A stretch of DNA of 64,000 nt from Nitrospirillum viridazoti (GTDB lineage Bacteria > Pseudomonadota > Alphaproteobacteria > Azospirillales > Azospirillaceae). Below, one piece after another: positions 1-8,071 of the stretch. Each line of letters starts with the position of its first letter. Positions within the stretch are counted from its first letter, which is position 1. Below the pieces are notes generated by a model. That model searched no databases. It saw nothing but the letters and a program-made list of their open reading frames with translations, and was not told the DNA's origin. The stretch lies in the NCBI RefSeq assembly GCF_007827975.1, contig NZ_VITT01000028.1; one strand, given 5' to 3'. Position numbers and translations under genes: made by a program.

Positions 1-123
1 TGCAAGCTGCGCAAGAAGCTGGCGCAGGCGACGGACGGCAGCAACTACATCGAAACCGTCTGGGGCCGCGGCTACGTCCTGCGCGATCCCAACGAAGCCC
101 GGCAGCAGGCCGCCGCCAGTTAA
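1..123 (+). CDS. ctrA: CtrA-type response regulator, C-terminal fragment (runs off the left edge)
   Basis: The window opens inside a reading frame of 40 codons ending in TAA. The residues NYIETVWGRGYVLRD are the C-terminal end of an OmpR/PhoB-type winged-helix DNA-binding domain and closely match the end of CtrA, the cell-cycle master regulator of Alphaproteobacteria. The tail DPNEARQQAAAS is a lineage-specific extension. The receiver domain and most of the DNA-binding domain lie outside the window. CtrA is preferred over other OmpR-type regulators because of the CKLRKKL and ETVWGRGYVLRD combination. Confidence 0.8.
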   Translation, partial: CKLRKKLAQATDGSNYIETVWGRGYVLRDPNEARQQAAAS

Positions 124-147
124 CCCGCTAACGGTTCCCAAATTTTA

Positions 148-186
148 AAAGGCCGCGTGCCGCCTGACCAGGCCACGCGGCCTTTG
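148..186 (+). terminator. Intrinsic terminator after ctrA
   Basis: A nine-base perfect stem (GGCCGCGTG at 151-159 with CACGCGGCC at 174-182) is flanked by A residues on the left and TTTGTCGTTT on the right. It lies 28 bases after the ctrA stop codon. Confidence 0.8.
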
Positions 187-250
187 TCGTTTCAGCAGCA
201 TGAGCGTTTTGCTCTCCATAGACCGCGCCCGACCGGCGCCTGAGAGCGCA

Positions 251-544
251 CTAAACACTCGGCAGCTTGTGAAAGCCGGTGGCGCCCGGATCGGTCCCTG
301 GCGCGGCGTCCACCTCAGCCACCCGGGCATGGGTCGGCCCCCGGCGGCAGCGGGTCACCATGTCCGCCACGGCGGCGGGCGGACCGGCGAACAGAGCCTC
401 CACCGTGCCGTCGTTCCGGTTGCGCACCCACCCGTCCAGGCCCAGTTCCAGCGCCTGCTCCACCGTCCAGTTGCGGTAGAAGACGCCCTGGACCCGGCCC
501 CGCAGGACGACATGGGTGGCGACACGGTCGGCGGGTTCGGCCAT
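251..544 (-). CDS. acyP: Acylphosphatase
   Basis: This 97-residue protein is an acylphosphatase, which hydrolyses carboxyl-phosphate bonds of acyl phosphates in the cytosol. The signature GRVQGVFYRNW carries the phosphate-binding Arg24, and GWVRNRNDGTVEA carries the catalytic Asn42. The length is typical of the family. A longer frame extends to 610, but the ATG at 544 is preferred because GAGGGAG lies just upstream and the extension has no family similarity. The gene is divergent from lepB, with about 185 bases between the two starts. Confidence 0.88.
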   Translation of the reverse strand: MAEPADRVATHVVLRGRVQGVFYRNWTVEQALELGLDGWVRNRNDGTVEALFAGPPAAVADMVTRCRRGPTHARVAEVDAAPGTDPGATGFHKLPSV

Positions 545-729
545 GGCAGGCTCCCTCGGCGAAGGATTAACGGGGGCAAGGATATAGCGTCCCCCACCCT
601 CCGACGCCAACGGTCAAGGCGGCGCCCGGTTCCCGCGCGGCAACGGCGGGATGGACAAGGCCGGCCGCCCTTCGGCATCATCGCCGGCGACGGCCCGACG
701 GGCCTACGACCAGGAAACGGAGGAAGGCG

Positions 730-1485
730 ATGCGGCGCGCGGTACTGGAATGGGGTCGCTTCATCCTGATCTGGGGCGTCTGCGTCCTGTCCTTCCGCGC
801 CTTCGCCTTCGGCAGCTACTACGTGCCGTCGGAAAGCATGTTGCCCACCCTGGCGGTGGGGGACCACTTCATCGCCGCCAAGTACGCCTACGGCTACAGC
901 CGCCATTCCCCGGACATCACCCTGCCGGAGGGATTCATTCCCACCGCCGACGGCCGCCTGCTGTCCCACCTGCCGCAGCGGGGCGACATCGTCGTGCTGA
1001 AGCCGGAGGGCGCGCCGGAGGCCCTGGTGAAACGGGTCATCGGCCTGCCGGGCGACACGGTGCAACTGGCCCACGGCCGGCTGGTGCTGAACGGCCAGAT
1101 GATTGGCCGGCATGAGACGGGCGCCTACGACTATCGCGACGACCACGGCCGTACCGTGCATGTGACGGAATATGTTGAGGACCTGCCGGCCACCGACGGC
1201 AGCCTGGCCCGCCATGCCGTCCTTCAGCGCAGCGATGAAGGTCCGGCCGACAACACCGGCGTCTATACCGTGCCCGCCGGCCATGTCTTCCTCATGGGCG
1301 ACAACCGCGACAACAGCCAGGACAGCCGCTTCCCCTATCCCGACCTGGGGTTCGTGCCGCTGGACCGGGTGATCGCCCGCGCGCAGTTCACCGCCTACAC
1401 CAACCACTTCTGCAAGGCCGAGAGCGACCTGACCTGCCCCGGCGGCGACTGGAGCACCCGCTTCGGTCGCAGTCTCAAGCCCTGA
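730..1485 (+). CDS. lepB: Signal peptidase I
   Basis: This 251-residue membrane protease removes signal peptides from exported proteins. A single N-terminal transmembrane segment (about residues 8-28) leads into the S26 catalytic domain. The nucleophile is Ser36 in VPSESMLPTL and the general base is Lys101 in VKRVIGLPGDTV. The conserved GDNRDNSQDSR box follows near residue 195. The start has GGAGGAAGGCG immediately upstream. The neighbouring TPR-methyltransferase gene begins 32 bases downstream, so the two may be co-transcribed. Confidence 0.93.
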   Translation: MRRAVLEWGRFILIWGVCVLSFRAFAFGSYYVPSESMLPTLAVGDHFIAAKYAYGYSRHSPDITLPEGFIPTADGRLLSHLPQRGDIVVLKPEGAPEALVKRVIGLPGDTVQLAHGRLVLNGQMIGRHETGAYDYRDDHGRTVHVTEYVEDLPATDGSLARHAVLQRSDEGPADNTGVYTVPAGHVFLMGDNRDNSQDSRFPYPDLGFVPLDRVIARAQFTAYTNHFCKAESDLTCPGGDWSTRFGRSLKP

Positions 1486-1517
1486 CCTTTCCCTCCTTTT
1501 AGGAACCGCCTGCCCCC

Positions 1518-2876
1518 ATGGCCAAGCCTCCCAAGCCGCCCGCCGGCCCTACTGTCCCCGCCGAGGAACTGTTCGCCCAGGGGGTGGAGCACCAGAACCA
1601 GGGCCGCTGGGCGGAGGCGGAGGCCGTGTACCGCGAGGTGGCCCGCATGCTGCCGCGCGCCTCCGCCGTGCACTGGAACCTGGGCACGGTGCGCAAGCAT
1701 CTGGGCCAGTGGAAAGAGGCGCTGGACGCCTTCCGCAAAGCCGTCAGCCTGGACCCCACTTGGCGCGGCCGCGACTTCAACATCGGCCTCTGCCATCAGA
1801 AGCTGGGCCACACCAACGAGGCGGCGGAGAGCTTCGCCCGCGCCGTGGCGGCGGAGCCGGACGACCCCATCAACCGCTTCAACCTGGCGGCGGCCCTGCG
1901 CGACCTGGGCCGCCTGGCGGAAGCGGTGGTGCACACCGAGACGGCGCTGGAGCTGAAGCCGGACTTCATCGAGGCGGAACTGCAGCTGGCCAAGCTGCGC
2001 ACCGCCCTGACGCCACGCTGGCACGTGCCCATGATGAACGACGTCGAGCGCAACGCGGCCTATGAGGCGGCCATCACCGCCGCCGTGCGCCCGGGCGACA
2101 TCGTGCTGGAGATCGGCACCGGCTCCGGCCTGCTGGCCATGATGGCGGCCCGGGCCGGCGCCGCCCAGGTCTACACCTGCGAGGCCGATCCCGTCATCGC
2201 GGAGACGGCGCGCGCCATCATCGCCACCAACGGCTACGCCGACCGCGTCACCGTCATCGCCAAACCGTCAGGCGCCGTGACCGTGGGCAAGGATCTGCCA
2301 CGCCCGGCCGACCTGCTGGTTTCTGAAATCCTGTCCAGCGACCTGCTGTCGGAACGGGTGCTGCCGGCGGTGCGCGATGCCAGGGACCGGCTGCTGACAC
2401 CCGAGGCGCGCATCATCCCCCAGGCGGGGGGCGTGCGCGCCCTGCTGGCCGAAAGCCGGGTGATGGAGCGGGCCTTCTTCGTGGAGGAGGCCTGCGGCTT
2501 CGACCTTGACGAGTTCAACCGCCTGGCCCCCCGCGCCGTCCGGCTTGACCGGATCATGCCCTTCAGGCCCCTGTCCGCCCCCTTCCAGGCCCTGACCGTG
2601 GACCTGGCCGACCCCCAGCCGGGGCAAAGCTGGCGCGGCCACTTGGCCGTGCCGGTGACCGCCGACGGCCGCTGCGTCGGCCTGCTGCAGTGGATATGGC
2701 TGAAGCTGTGGGACGGGGTGGAATTCGAGAACAGCCCCCTCATCCCCACCGAGGCCTCGGGCTGGCAGCCCGGCCTTTACCTGCCGCGCCGGCCACTGGA
2801 CTTGATGGCGGGCGAGACGGTGGAGGCCACTTCCTTCCACGATGGCCACAATGTGTGGCTGAGTTTGAAAAGGTAA
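1518..2876 (+). CDS. TPR protein with a PRMT-like SAM-dependent methyltransferase domain
   Basis: The 452-residue protein starts with about four tetratricopeptide repeats (residues 15-150; helix pairs such as ALDAFRKAVSLDPTW and AAESFARAVAAEPDD). A class I methyltransferase follows. VLEIGTGSGLLAMMAAR (about 195-211) is motif I, TCEADPVIAETA is the acidic post-I loop, and LLVSEILSSDLLSE resembles the double-E hairpin region of protein arginine methyltransferases. The C-terminal third is beta-rich, as in the PRMT barrel. Protein methylation is therefore likely but the substrate is unknown. An L11-methyltransferase-like role is the main alternative. No signal peptide is seen. Confidence 0.75.
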   Translation: MAKPPKPPAGPTVPAEELFAQGVEHQNQGRWAEAEAVYREVARMLPRASAVHWNLGTVRKHLGQWKEALDAFRKAVSLDPTWRGRDFNIGLCHQKLGHTNEAAESFARAVAAEPDDPINRFNLAAALRDLGRLAEAVVHTETALELKPDFIEAELQLAKLRTALTPRWHVPMMNDVERNAAYEAAITAAVRPGDIVLEIGTGSGLLAMMAARAGAAQVYTCEADPVIAETARAIIATNGYADRVTVIAKPSGAVTVGKDLPRPADLLVSEILSSDLLSERVLPAVRDARDRLLTPEARIIPQAGGVRALLAESRVMERAFFVEEACGFDLDEFNRLAPRAVRLDRIMPFRPLSAPFQALTVDLADPQPGQSWRGHLAVPVTADGRCVGLLQWIWLKLWDGVEFENSPLIPTEASGWQPGLYLPRRPLDLMAGETVEATSFHDGHNVWLSLKR

Positions 2877-3286
2877 CGTTGCTTCAAACGCCGGCGGGCC
2901 ATCCGGCCTTCGGCTTGCCCCCGCTCCACCCATTTACACTTCCACCGGGGGTACCCGCTCCGGCGGACGGGGCCGCGTCCCAGGGGCCCTAAAGTGCCTA
3001 AACCATCCGCAGGGGCGCCGCCGCCGACACGGGGGCCGGCCACCAGCCTGGCGCGCGGTGGACACGGTGCTGGCCGAGCCAGGCAGCAACCAGCCGGCCC
3101 AGATCTATCGCCTGAAAGAGGCGCTCTCGACCGCCTTCTTTGATCGCACTCTTTGACCTTACCGCCCATGGCCTTCCCGCCAACGATCGCGGCGCGACAC
3201 GCGATACGGGAAAGTCCAACTTGTCACGCCCCTCCAAATAGTGGAAACAATCCTCATACAACAGCTGATTAAAGGGAGAGTTCGCG
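2877..3286. other. 410-base intergenic region with no intact gene
   Basis: No intact coding sequence can be supported. The stretch holds a possible coding remnant near 3028-3156 and the ribosome-binding site AAAGGGAGAG just before the flavoprotein start at 3287. The minus-strand frame that crosses it has no recognisable family features. I see no clear promoter or terminator. Confidence 0.4.
3028..3156 (+). pseudogene. Possible C-terminal remnant of an unidentified gene
   Basis: A reading frame ending with TGA at 3154-3156 has strongly GC-biased third positions and a plausible amphipathic protein tail (VDTVLAEPGSNQPAQIYRL continuing to AFFDRTL). It has no start codon with a ribosome-binding site and no recognisable upstream domain. 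It could be the 3' end of a deleted gene or chance. I do not recognise the family. Confidence 0.22.
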
Positions 3287-4807
3287 ATGGGGGCATTCGA
3301 GACGGCGACGGCACGGCGGTCCTTCCTCAAGGGGCTGGGCGCCCTGGCGGCGGGGGCCAGTCTACCGGCCAAGGCGCAGCAGCTGCTGGCCGATCCCGGC
3401 ATTGAACTGCATCCGCTGCCCCACGTGATCAGCAAAGGGGCCTGGTCCGACCTGGCGCGGGGGATGAAGGGCGACCTGGTCCTGCCCAACGACGCCTATT
3501 TCGGCAACTACTCCCAGGTCAACAACCTGTCTTATTCCCAGCGCCCTGCAGTCATCGCCCGCTGCGAGACCGACGCGGACGTCAGCGCCTGCCTGAAATG
3601 GGCGCAGAATACCAACACGCCCTTCGCCGTGCGATCCGGCGGCCACAATTACGCCGGTTTCTCCACCACCTCCGGCCTGTTGATCGACATGTCGCCCATG
3701 GCCAAGATCAAGGCGGACGGCGACCGCGTCATCATCGGCGGCGGTGCCATCAACGTGGCGGTCTACCGGGCGCTGGAACGCATGGGCCGCACCATCACAC
3801 ATGGCCGGTGCGAGGGTGTGGGCGCCGCCGGCTTCCTGCTGGGCGGTGGCGTCGGCTTCAACATGCGGCTCCACGGCATCGGGTCGGACCTGCTGCGGTC
3901 CACCGATCTGATCCTGGCCAATGGTGAGAAGGTGAAAGCCAACGCCACCGACAATTCCAAGCTGCTTTGGGCCTGCCGGGGCGGTGGCGGCGGCAATTTC
4001 GGCGTCAACACCAGCTTCACGGTCCAGACCTACCCGGTCAGCACGGTCACAGTGTTCATCCTGAACTGGAGCAAGAACCAGGAACGGGTGCTGTACGAAC
4101 TGCTGCACCGCCTGCAAGAGGCGCCCCCCGGCTTCGGCTGCAAGATTTCCGCCACGGCCCCGACGCCGGAGCAACGGGCCCAGGGCGGCGACATCGTCAT
4201 CTCCGTCATGGGGCAGGCCCATCAGGGCACGCCGCCCTTGAAGGAGCTGTTCGGCAACCTGCTGGAGCAGGCGGACGAGCCACACAAGATTGAAAAAGAC
4301 CTGCCCTACTGGGAGGCGCAGGACTTCCTGTCGGAAGAAGCCTTCCCGTATTTTTACCGGGAGCAGTCCGTCTTCCTGAAGACGGAGAACCTGACGGAAA
4401 AGGCGGTGGCGGACATGATCGCCACCGCCCGGGCCATGCCCGGCACCAGCTTGCCGTCCGCCTTCAAGTTCTTCCAGGTCGGCGGCGAGGTGAACAGGCT
4501 GGCGCCCACCGACACGGCGTTCGTCCACCGCGGTTTCGACTGGCTGTTCTCCAGCGAGGTCAACTGGTGGGAACTGCGAGATCCGCCCAGCCTGGTGTCG
4601 GACAACCTGGTCTGGCAGCAGCAATTCTATGACAAGGTGCGGCGCCTCACCCCCACGGGGGGCGCCTACCAGAACTTCCCCGACCCGGCGCTGAAGGACT
4701 GGCAGAGCGCCTATTACGCGCAGAACTACAAGGACCTGCAAAAGGTGAAGGCGGAGGTCGACCCGCAGTTCCTGTTCCGCTTCGCCCAGGCCATCAAGCC
4801 GGCCTGA
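3287..4807 (+). CDS. Tat-exported FAD-linked oxidoreductase (berberine-bridge-enzyme-like)
   Basis: The 506-residue protein begins with a twin-arginine signal (ARRSFLKG at residues 9-16, then a hydrophobic stretch ending near AKA), so it probably folds with its cofactor before export. The PCMH-type FAD-binding domain includes AVRSGGHNYAG, where His120 aligns with the histidyl-FAD site, and HGRCEGVGAAGFLLGGG, where Cys175 aligns with the cysteinyl-FAD site of bicovalent flavoproteins. The end YYAQNYKDLQKVKAEVDP is the BBE domain. Such enzymes oxidise sugars or alcohols and usually pass electrons to oxygen. The substrate is unknown. A good GGGAGAG ribosome-binding site precedes the ATG. Confidence 0.85.
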   Translation: MGAFETATARRSFLKGLGALAAGASLPAKAQQLLADPGIELHPLPHVISKGAWSDLARGMKGDLVLPNDAYFGNYSQVNNLSYSQRPAVIARCETDADVSACLKWAQNTNTPFAVRSGGHNYAGFSTTSGLLIDMSPMAKIKADGDRVIIGGGAINVAVYRALERMGRTITHGRCEGVGAAGFLLGGGVGFNMRLHGIGSDLLRSTDLILANGEKVKANATDNSKLLWACRGGGGGNFGVNTSFTVQTYPVSTVTVFILNWSKNQERVLYELLHRLQEAPPGFGCKISATAPTPEQRAQGGDIVISVMGQAHQGTPPLKELFGNLLEQADEPHKIEKDLPYWEAQDFLSEEAFPYFYREQSVFLKTENLTEKAVADMIATARAMPGTSLPSAFKFFQVGGEVNRLAPTDTAFVHRGFDWLFSSEVNWWELRDPPSLVSDNLVWQQQFYDKVRRLTPTGGAYQNFPDPALKDWQSAYYAQNYKDLQKVKAEVDPQFLFRFAQAIKPA

Positions 4808-4836
4808 TCCCTTCCCACGCAGTGCTCGCCAAGAAG

Positions 4837-4863
4837 CGCCGGCGGAATGGACAGCCGCCGGCG
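4837..4863. terminator. Hairpin between convergent genes
   Basis: A nine-base perfect GC stem (CGCCGGCGG at 4837-4845 with CCGCCGGCG at 4855-4863) lies 30 bases after the flavoprotein stop and just downstream of the convergent SCP2 gene. The flank TCTCCCTC on one side and GCTTCTTGG on the other are only moderately T-rich, so termination in either direction is likely but weak. Confidence 0.5.
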
Positions 4864-4885
4864 TCTCCCTCATCGGCAGCGCAGC

Positions 4886-5185
4886 TCAATCGTCCAGCAT
4901 GCCGGCCAGCTTCAGGGCCACGCCCATGTCGCCCTGAACCTTCAGCTTGCCGAAGGTGAAGGCCAGGGTGGGGCTGAGCTTGCCTTCGCTGAGCTTCACG
5001 AAATCGGCCAGCGAGATCTTCAGGGTGGTGTTCACGTCCACCGGGTCACGCGACACGGTGGGCACCTTGGTCGCATCCAGGAACAGGGCCCCATCGGCGC
5101 CGAAGTCGAACTTCACCTTGGCGCCCAACCCGGTGAACTGGGAAAGCGAGGCGCGCATCTTGGCTTCAAGCTGGTCGAACGTCAT
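4886..5185 (-). CDS. SCP2 sterol-binding domain protein
   Basis: A 99-residue stand-alone SCP2 domain. The FDFGADGALFLDA strand, DVNTTLKISLADFVKLSEGKL and the end GDMGVALKLAGMLDD are typical of the family, which binds lipids or CoA thioesters in a hydrophobic pocket. In bacteria its ligand is usually unknown. The length matches single-domain members. It lies 99 bases downstream of the ATP12 gene on the same strand and may be read from the same transcript. Confidence 0.85.
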   Translation of the reverse strand: MTFDQLEAKMRASLSQFTGLGAKVKFDFGADGALFLDATKVPTVSRDPVDVNTTLKISLADFVKLSEGKLSPTLAFTFGKLKVQGDMGVALKLAGMLDD

Positions 5186-5284
5186 GGGGGAACGGATCCT
5201 TTATAGGCGGGGCAGAACGGTTGTTGCACTGCATATAAGGGGGCGCCATGCGCCCAGTTCCAATGTTTTCTGACGGCCGCCGGC

Positions 5285-5983
5285 TCAGGCCTTCAGGAAC
5301 TCCAGGTAACGTAAACTGGCAGCGAGGTCAGCCTTCAGCGACGCGCGCCGGTCCCTGGCCTCATCATCCTCGCCCCACTGCTCGATTTGGAACGACTCGT
5401 CGAGTTCGGCCAGCTCGAAGGCCTGGTCGGCATCGATGCGGCCCTCGAACAGGGCCAGGCCCAGCACCAGCGACCCGGTCAGCGCCACGGCGTTCTGCAC
5501 CCCGGTCAGCTGCCAGTCGTCCAGCGCTTCCAGCGCGCGCTTCAGCGCGTTCAGGGCCACGGGGTCCTGGGCGCGGTGCATGATGCCGGTGGTGGTCTGC
5601 AGCAGGGCGTCATAGCGCAACGCCGCCCAGTCCAGCAGCGGCTGCCAGCCACGCGCCTGCCGTTCGGCCAGCTTCGCCGGCTCGGCGGCGCGGTAGCACA
5701 GCAGGTCGGTGCCACCATAGGCGGCCGCGCCGGCCAGGATGGTGGCGCGCTGCGGTCCCACCCGGTCGACGCAGGTGGAGGCCAGCTGCATCATGGGCAT
5801 ACTGTCCGGCATGACGGTGTCGCCCTGGGCGTCCCATTCCGCCGCCACCGCCCGGGCCAGCGCCTCGGTTGGCAACACCAGGTCGGCCTTGGCCGGCGAC
5901 TTCAGGATGCGGGCGTCCAGCTGAACCTGCCAGCCACCCTGCGTGCCGGGCACCACGGCCACCGTCTTGTAAATCCGCTTCAT
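5285..5983 (-). CDS. ATP12-family F1-ATPase assembly chaperone
   Basis: The 232-residue protein matches the ATP12 family, which binds the F1 alpha subunit during ATP synthase assembly. Family features are the N-terminal RIYKTVAVVPGTQGGWQVQLD, the ILKSPAK strand, AVAAEWDAQGDTVMPDSMP and the GGTDLLCYRA segment. It is found in mitochondria and Alphaproteobacteria, which supports the taxonomic placement. It follows the HAD gene by 15 bases, as in many alphaproteobacterial genomes where RluC, HAD phosphatase and ATP12 genes are neighbours. Confidence 0.9.
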   Translation of the reverse strand: MKRIYKTVAVVPGTQGGWQVQLDARILKSPAKADLVLPTEALARAVAAEWDAQGDTVMPDSMPMMQLASTCVDRVGPQRATILAGAAAYGGTDLLCYRAAEPAKLAERQARGWQPLLDWAALRYDALLQTTTGIMHRAQDPVALNALKRALEALDDWQLTGVQNAVALTGSLVLGLALFEGRIDADQAFELAELDESFQIEQWGEDDEARDRRASLKADLAASLRYLEFLKA

Positions 5984-5998
5984 CAGATCGTTCCCAGC

Positions 5999-6676
5999 TC
6001 AGGCCGCCACCAGGGCGGCCACCGCCACCGGCACCTCGGCATAATCGTGGCAGACGCGGGCGGCACCGGCCGCCAGCAAGCTCTGCGGGGCGTGATAGCC
6101 CCAGGCCACGCCCAGGGCGGCGGCCCCGGCGTTACGCGCCATCTGCATATCGTAACTGGTGTCGCCGATGACCACGGTGCTGGCCGGTTCGGCCCCCGCC
6201 TCCGCCATCGCGCGCAGGGCCATGTCCGGCGAGGGCTTGCCCTGGGCACGGTCGGCCGTCTGCAGGGTGATGAAGCGCCCGCCCAGGCCGTGATGGTTCA
6301 ACGTGGCGACCAGGCCCCGGTGCGACTTGCCCGTGGCGATGCCCAGCAGGAAACCCGCCGCCTCCAGCGCATCCAGCGCGGCCACCAGGCCCGGGTAAAG
6401 CGGTTCTTCGGCGATGCCGTTGGCCCGGTTCGCAAAGAACGCGTCCTTGTAGGCGGCGACGATGCCGGCCACGGCGCCCGCCCCCGCCCCTTCCGGCAGC
6501 AGGCCCAGCACGGCGACCTCCAGCGACAGGCCCACCTGGCGCCGCACGGCCTCGTCGGTCGGCGGCGTCAGGCCCTGGCTGGCGAAGCCCGCGGCCATGG
6601 CGGCGATGATGGCGTGCTGGCTGTCCACCAGCGTGCCGTCACAATCGAACAGGGCCAGGCGGTTGAAGGCGGACAT
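5999..6676 (-). CDS. HAD-superfamily hydrolase, phosphoglycolate-phosphatase-like
   Basis: A 225-residue HAD subfamily IA phosphatase. Motif I is LFDCDGTLVDSQ with the nucleophile and acid aspartates. Motif II is the Ser/Thr in GIATGKSHRG, and motif III/IV is TVVIGDTSYDMQMARNAGA. A helical cap domain (about residues 17-85) separates them. The substrate is a small phosphorylated metabolite, and phosphoglycolate is possible but not proven. It begins four bases after the stop of the pseudouridine synthase gene, so the two are translationally close and co-transcribed. Confidence 0.85.
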   Translation of the reverse strand: MSAFNRLALFDCDGTLVDSQHAIIAAMAAGFASQGLTPPTDEAVRRQVGLSLEVAVLGLLPEGAGAGAVAGIVAAYKDAFFANRANGIAEEPLYPGLVAALDALEAAGFLLGIATGKSHRGLVATLNHHGLGGRFITLQTADRAQGKPSPDMALRAMAEAGAEPASTVVIGDTSYDMQMARNAGAAALGVAWGYHAPQSLLAAGAARVCHDYAEVPVAVAALVAA

Positions 6677-6680
6677 GAGG

Positions 6681-7694
6681 TCAGACGTAGCTGGCGAAAG
6701 GATCGCCGTCTTTCATATCGAAGCCGAAATATTCCCAGGTCTTGGCCATGTGCGGCGGCAGGTTGGCCGTCACGTCGATGGGTTTGCCGCCGCGCGGGTT
6801 GGGGATGACGATGCGGCGGGCGTGCAGGTGCAACTGGCGCGGCAGCTCGGCACCACCGGGCAGGAAGGCCTCCTGCCCCGCGTATTTGCCATCGCCCAGG
6901 ATGGGCGTGCCGATGGCCACCATGTGGGCGCGCAGCTGATGGGTGCGGCCGGTCAACGGCCACAGGGCGACGAAGGCGGCCTGCCGGTGCGCGTTCTCGA
7001 TCACCTGGTACAGGGTGACGGCGCGCGCGCCCTCATCCTCGTCCACCGCCATGCGCTCGCCGCGCGTGCCGGCTTCCTTGGCCAGGGCCGCGTCGATCTT
7101 GCCCTGGTACTGCTTGGGCACGCCGACGGTGACGGCCCAGTAGTACTTGCGCGCTTCCTTGCCCCGGAAATAGCCGCCCAGGCGGGTGGCGGCGAAGCTG
7201 GTGCGGGCCAGCACCAGACAGCCGCTGGTATCCTTGTCCAGGCGGTGGACCAGCTTGGGCCGCTCCTTCCCGTCGAAGGTCAGCACGTCCAGCATGGCGT
7301 CCAGGTGCTTGTTCTGGCCGGTACCGCCCTGCACCGCCAGGCCGGCGGGCTTGTTCAGCACGATGACGTCGCTATCGCGGTACAGCACCGCGTCGCGCAG
7401 GGCCTTCACTTCCTTATCCGACAAGACCGGCCGTTCCTTGCGCGTCACGGCGCCCGGCGCCAAGGGCGCCAGGTCGGGCATGGGGGGAATGCGCACGGAC
7501 TGCCCGGCCCCCAGCCGCGTGGCGCCCTTGACGCGGCCGCCATCCACCCGCACCTGGCCGGTGCGCAGCAGCTTTTCCAGCTGGATATGGCTCAGCGCCG
7601 GGAAGTGCCGCTTGAACCAGCGGTCCAGACGCATCTCCGCCTCGTCGGCGGTCACGGTCCGCGTCTCGACCTTACGGCCACCCTCATCACTCAT
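6681..7694 (-). CDS. rluC: RluC-type 23S rRNA pseudouridine synthase
   Basis: The 337-residue protein has an N-terminal S4 RNA-binding domain (RLDRWFKRHFPALSHIQLEK to SVRIPP) and a catalytic domain with the invariant aspartate in LVHRLDKDTSGCLVLAR. Enzymes of this family convert specific uridines of 23S rRNA to pseudouridine. The S4 part resembles RluC more than RluD. A longer open frame extends upstream but runs through crcB. The ATG at 7694 overlaps the crcB stop in an ATGA junction, which fixes the start and shows translational coupling. Confidence 0.88.
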   Translation of the reverse strand: MSDEGGRKVETRTVTADEAEMRLDRWFKRHFPALSHIQLEKLLRTGQVRVDGGRVKGATRLGAGQSVRIPPMPDLAPLAPGAVTRKERPVLSDKEVKALRDAVLYRDSDVIVLNKPAGLAVQGGTGQNKHLDAMLDVLTFDGKERPKLVHRLDKDTSGCLVLARTSFAATRLGGYFRGKEARKYYWAVTVGVPKQYQGKIDAALAKEAGTRGERMAVDEDEGARAVTLYQVIENAHRQAAFVALWPLTGRTHQLRAHMVAIGTPILGDGKYAGQEAFLPGGAELPRQLHLHARRIVIPNPRGGKPIDVTANLPPHMAKTWEYFGFDMKDGDPFASYV

Positions 7695-8071
7695 GACATC
7701 ACCGCACGTACCAGGGCCATGCCCACAAAAAGACCGCCGACGCCGACCACCAGCGTCGTCATGAAATACAGCATCGTCACCGGCCAATCCCCCCGCGACA
7801 CCAGCGTGCCGATGTCCAGCGAGAAGGAAGAGAAGGTGGTGAACCCGCCCAGTATGCCCACCGCCAGGAAGGCGCGCAGCTCCGGCGAAGGATGCCACGC
7901 CCGGCCCGCGGCCTCCGCCAGCACGCCCATGAGCACGGAGCCCAAGACGTTCACGAACAGGGTGCCCCACGGGAAATCCAGCCCCAGCCAACGCCCCAGC
8001 CACACCTGCGTAAGGTATCGCAGGACCGAGCCCAAGGCGCCGCCCACGGCGACGACGATCACCTGGTTCAT
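7691..8071 (-). CDS. crcB: Fluoride channel CrcB/Fluc
   Basis: A 126-residue membrane protein with four predicted helices. It shows the family hallmarks GGALGSVLRYL at the start, GTLFVNVLGSVLMG in helix 2 and GGFTTFSSFSLD, which holds the fluoride-coordinating Phe residues. Fluc dimers export F- and protect against fluoride toxicity. It overlaps both neighbours by ATGA. No fluoride riboswitch is visible, because the gene is embedded within an operon. Confidence 0.93.
   Translation of the reverse strand: MNQVIVVAVGGALGSVLRYLTQVWLGRWLGLDFPWGTLFVNVLGSVLMGVLAEAAGRAWHPSPELRAFLAVGILGGFTTFSSFSLDIGTLVSRGDWPVTMLYFMTTLVVGVGGLFVGMALVRAVMS

Noticed and set aside
2998..3489. Minus-strand frame of 163 codons
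   Set aside because: It overlaps the signal peptide of the flavoprotein and shows no recognisable domain or ribosome-binding site.
7691..8071. Fluoride riboswitch for crcB
   Set aside because: crcB overlaps the upstream gene by four bases, leaving no leader in which a riboswitch could fold.
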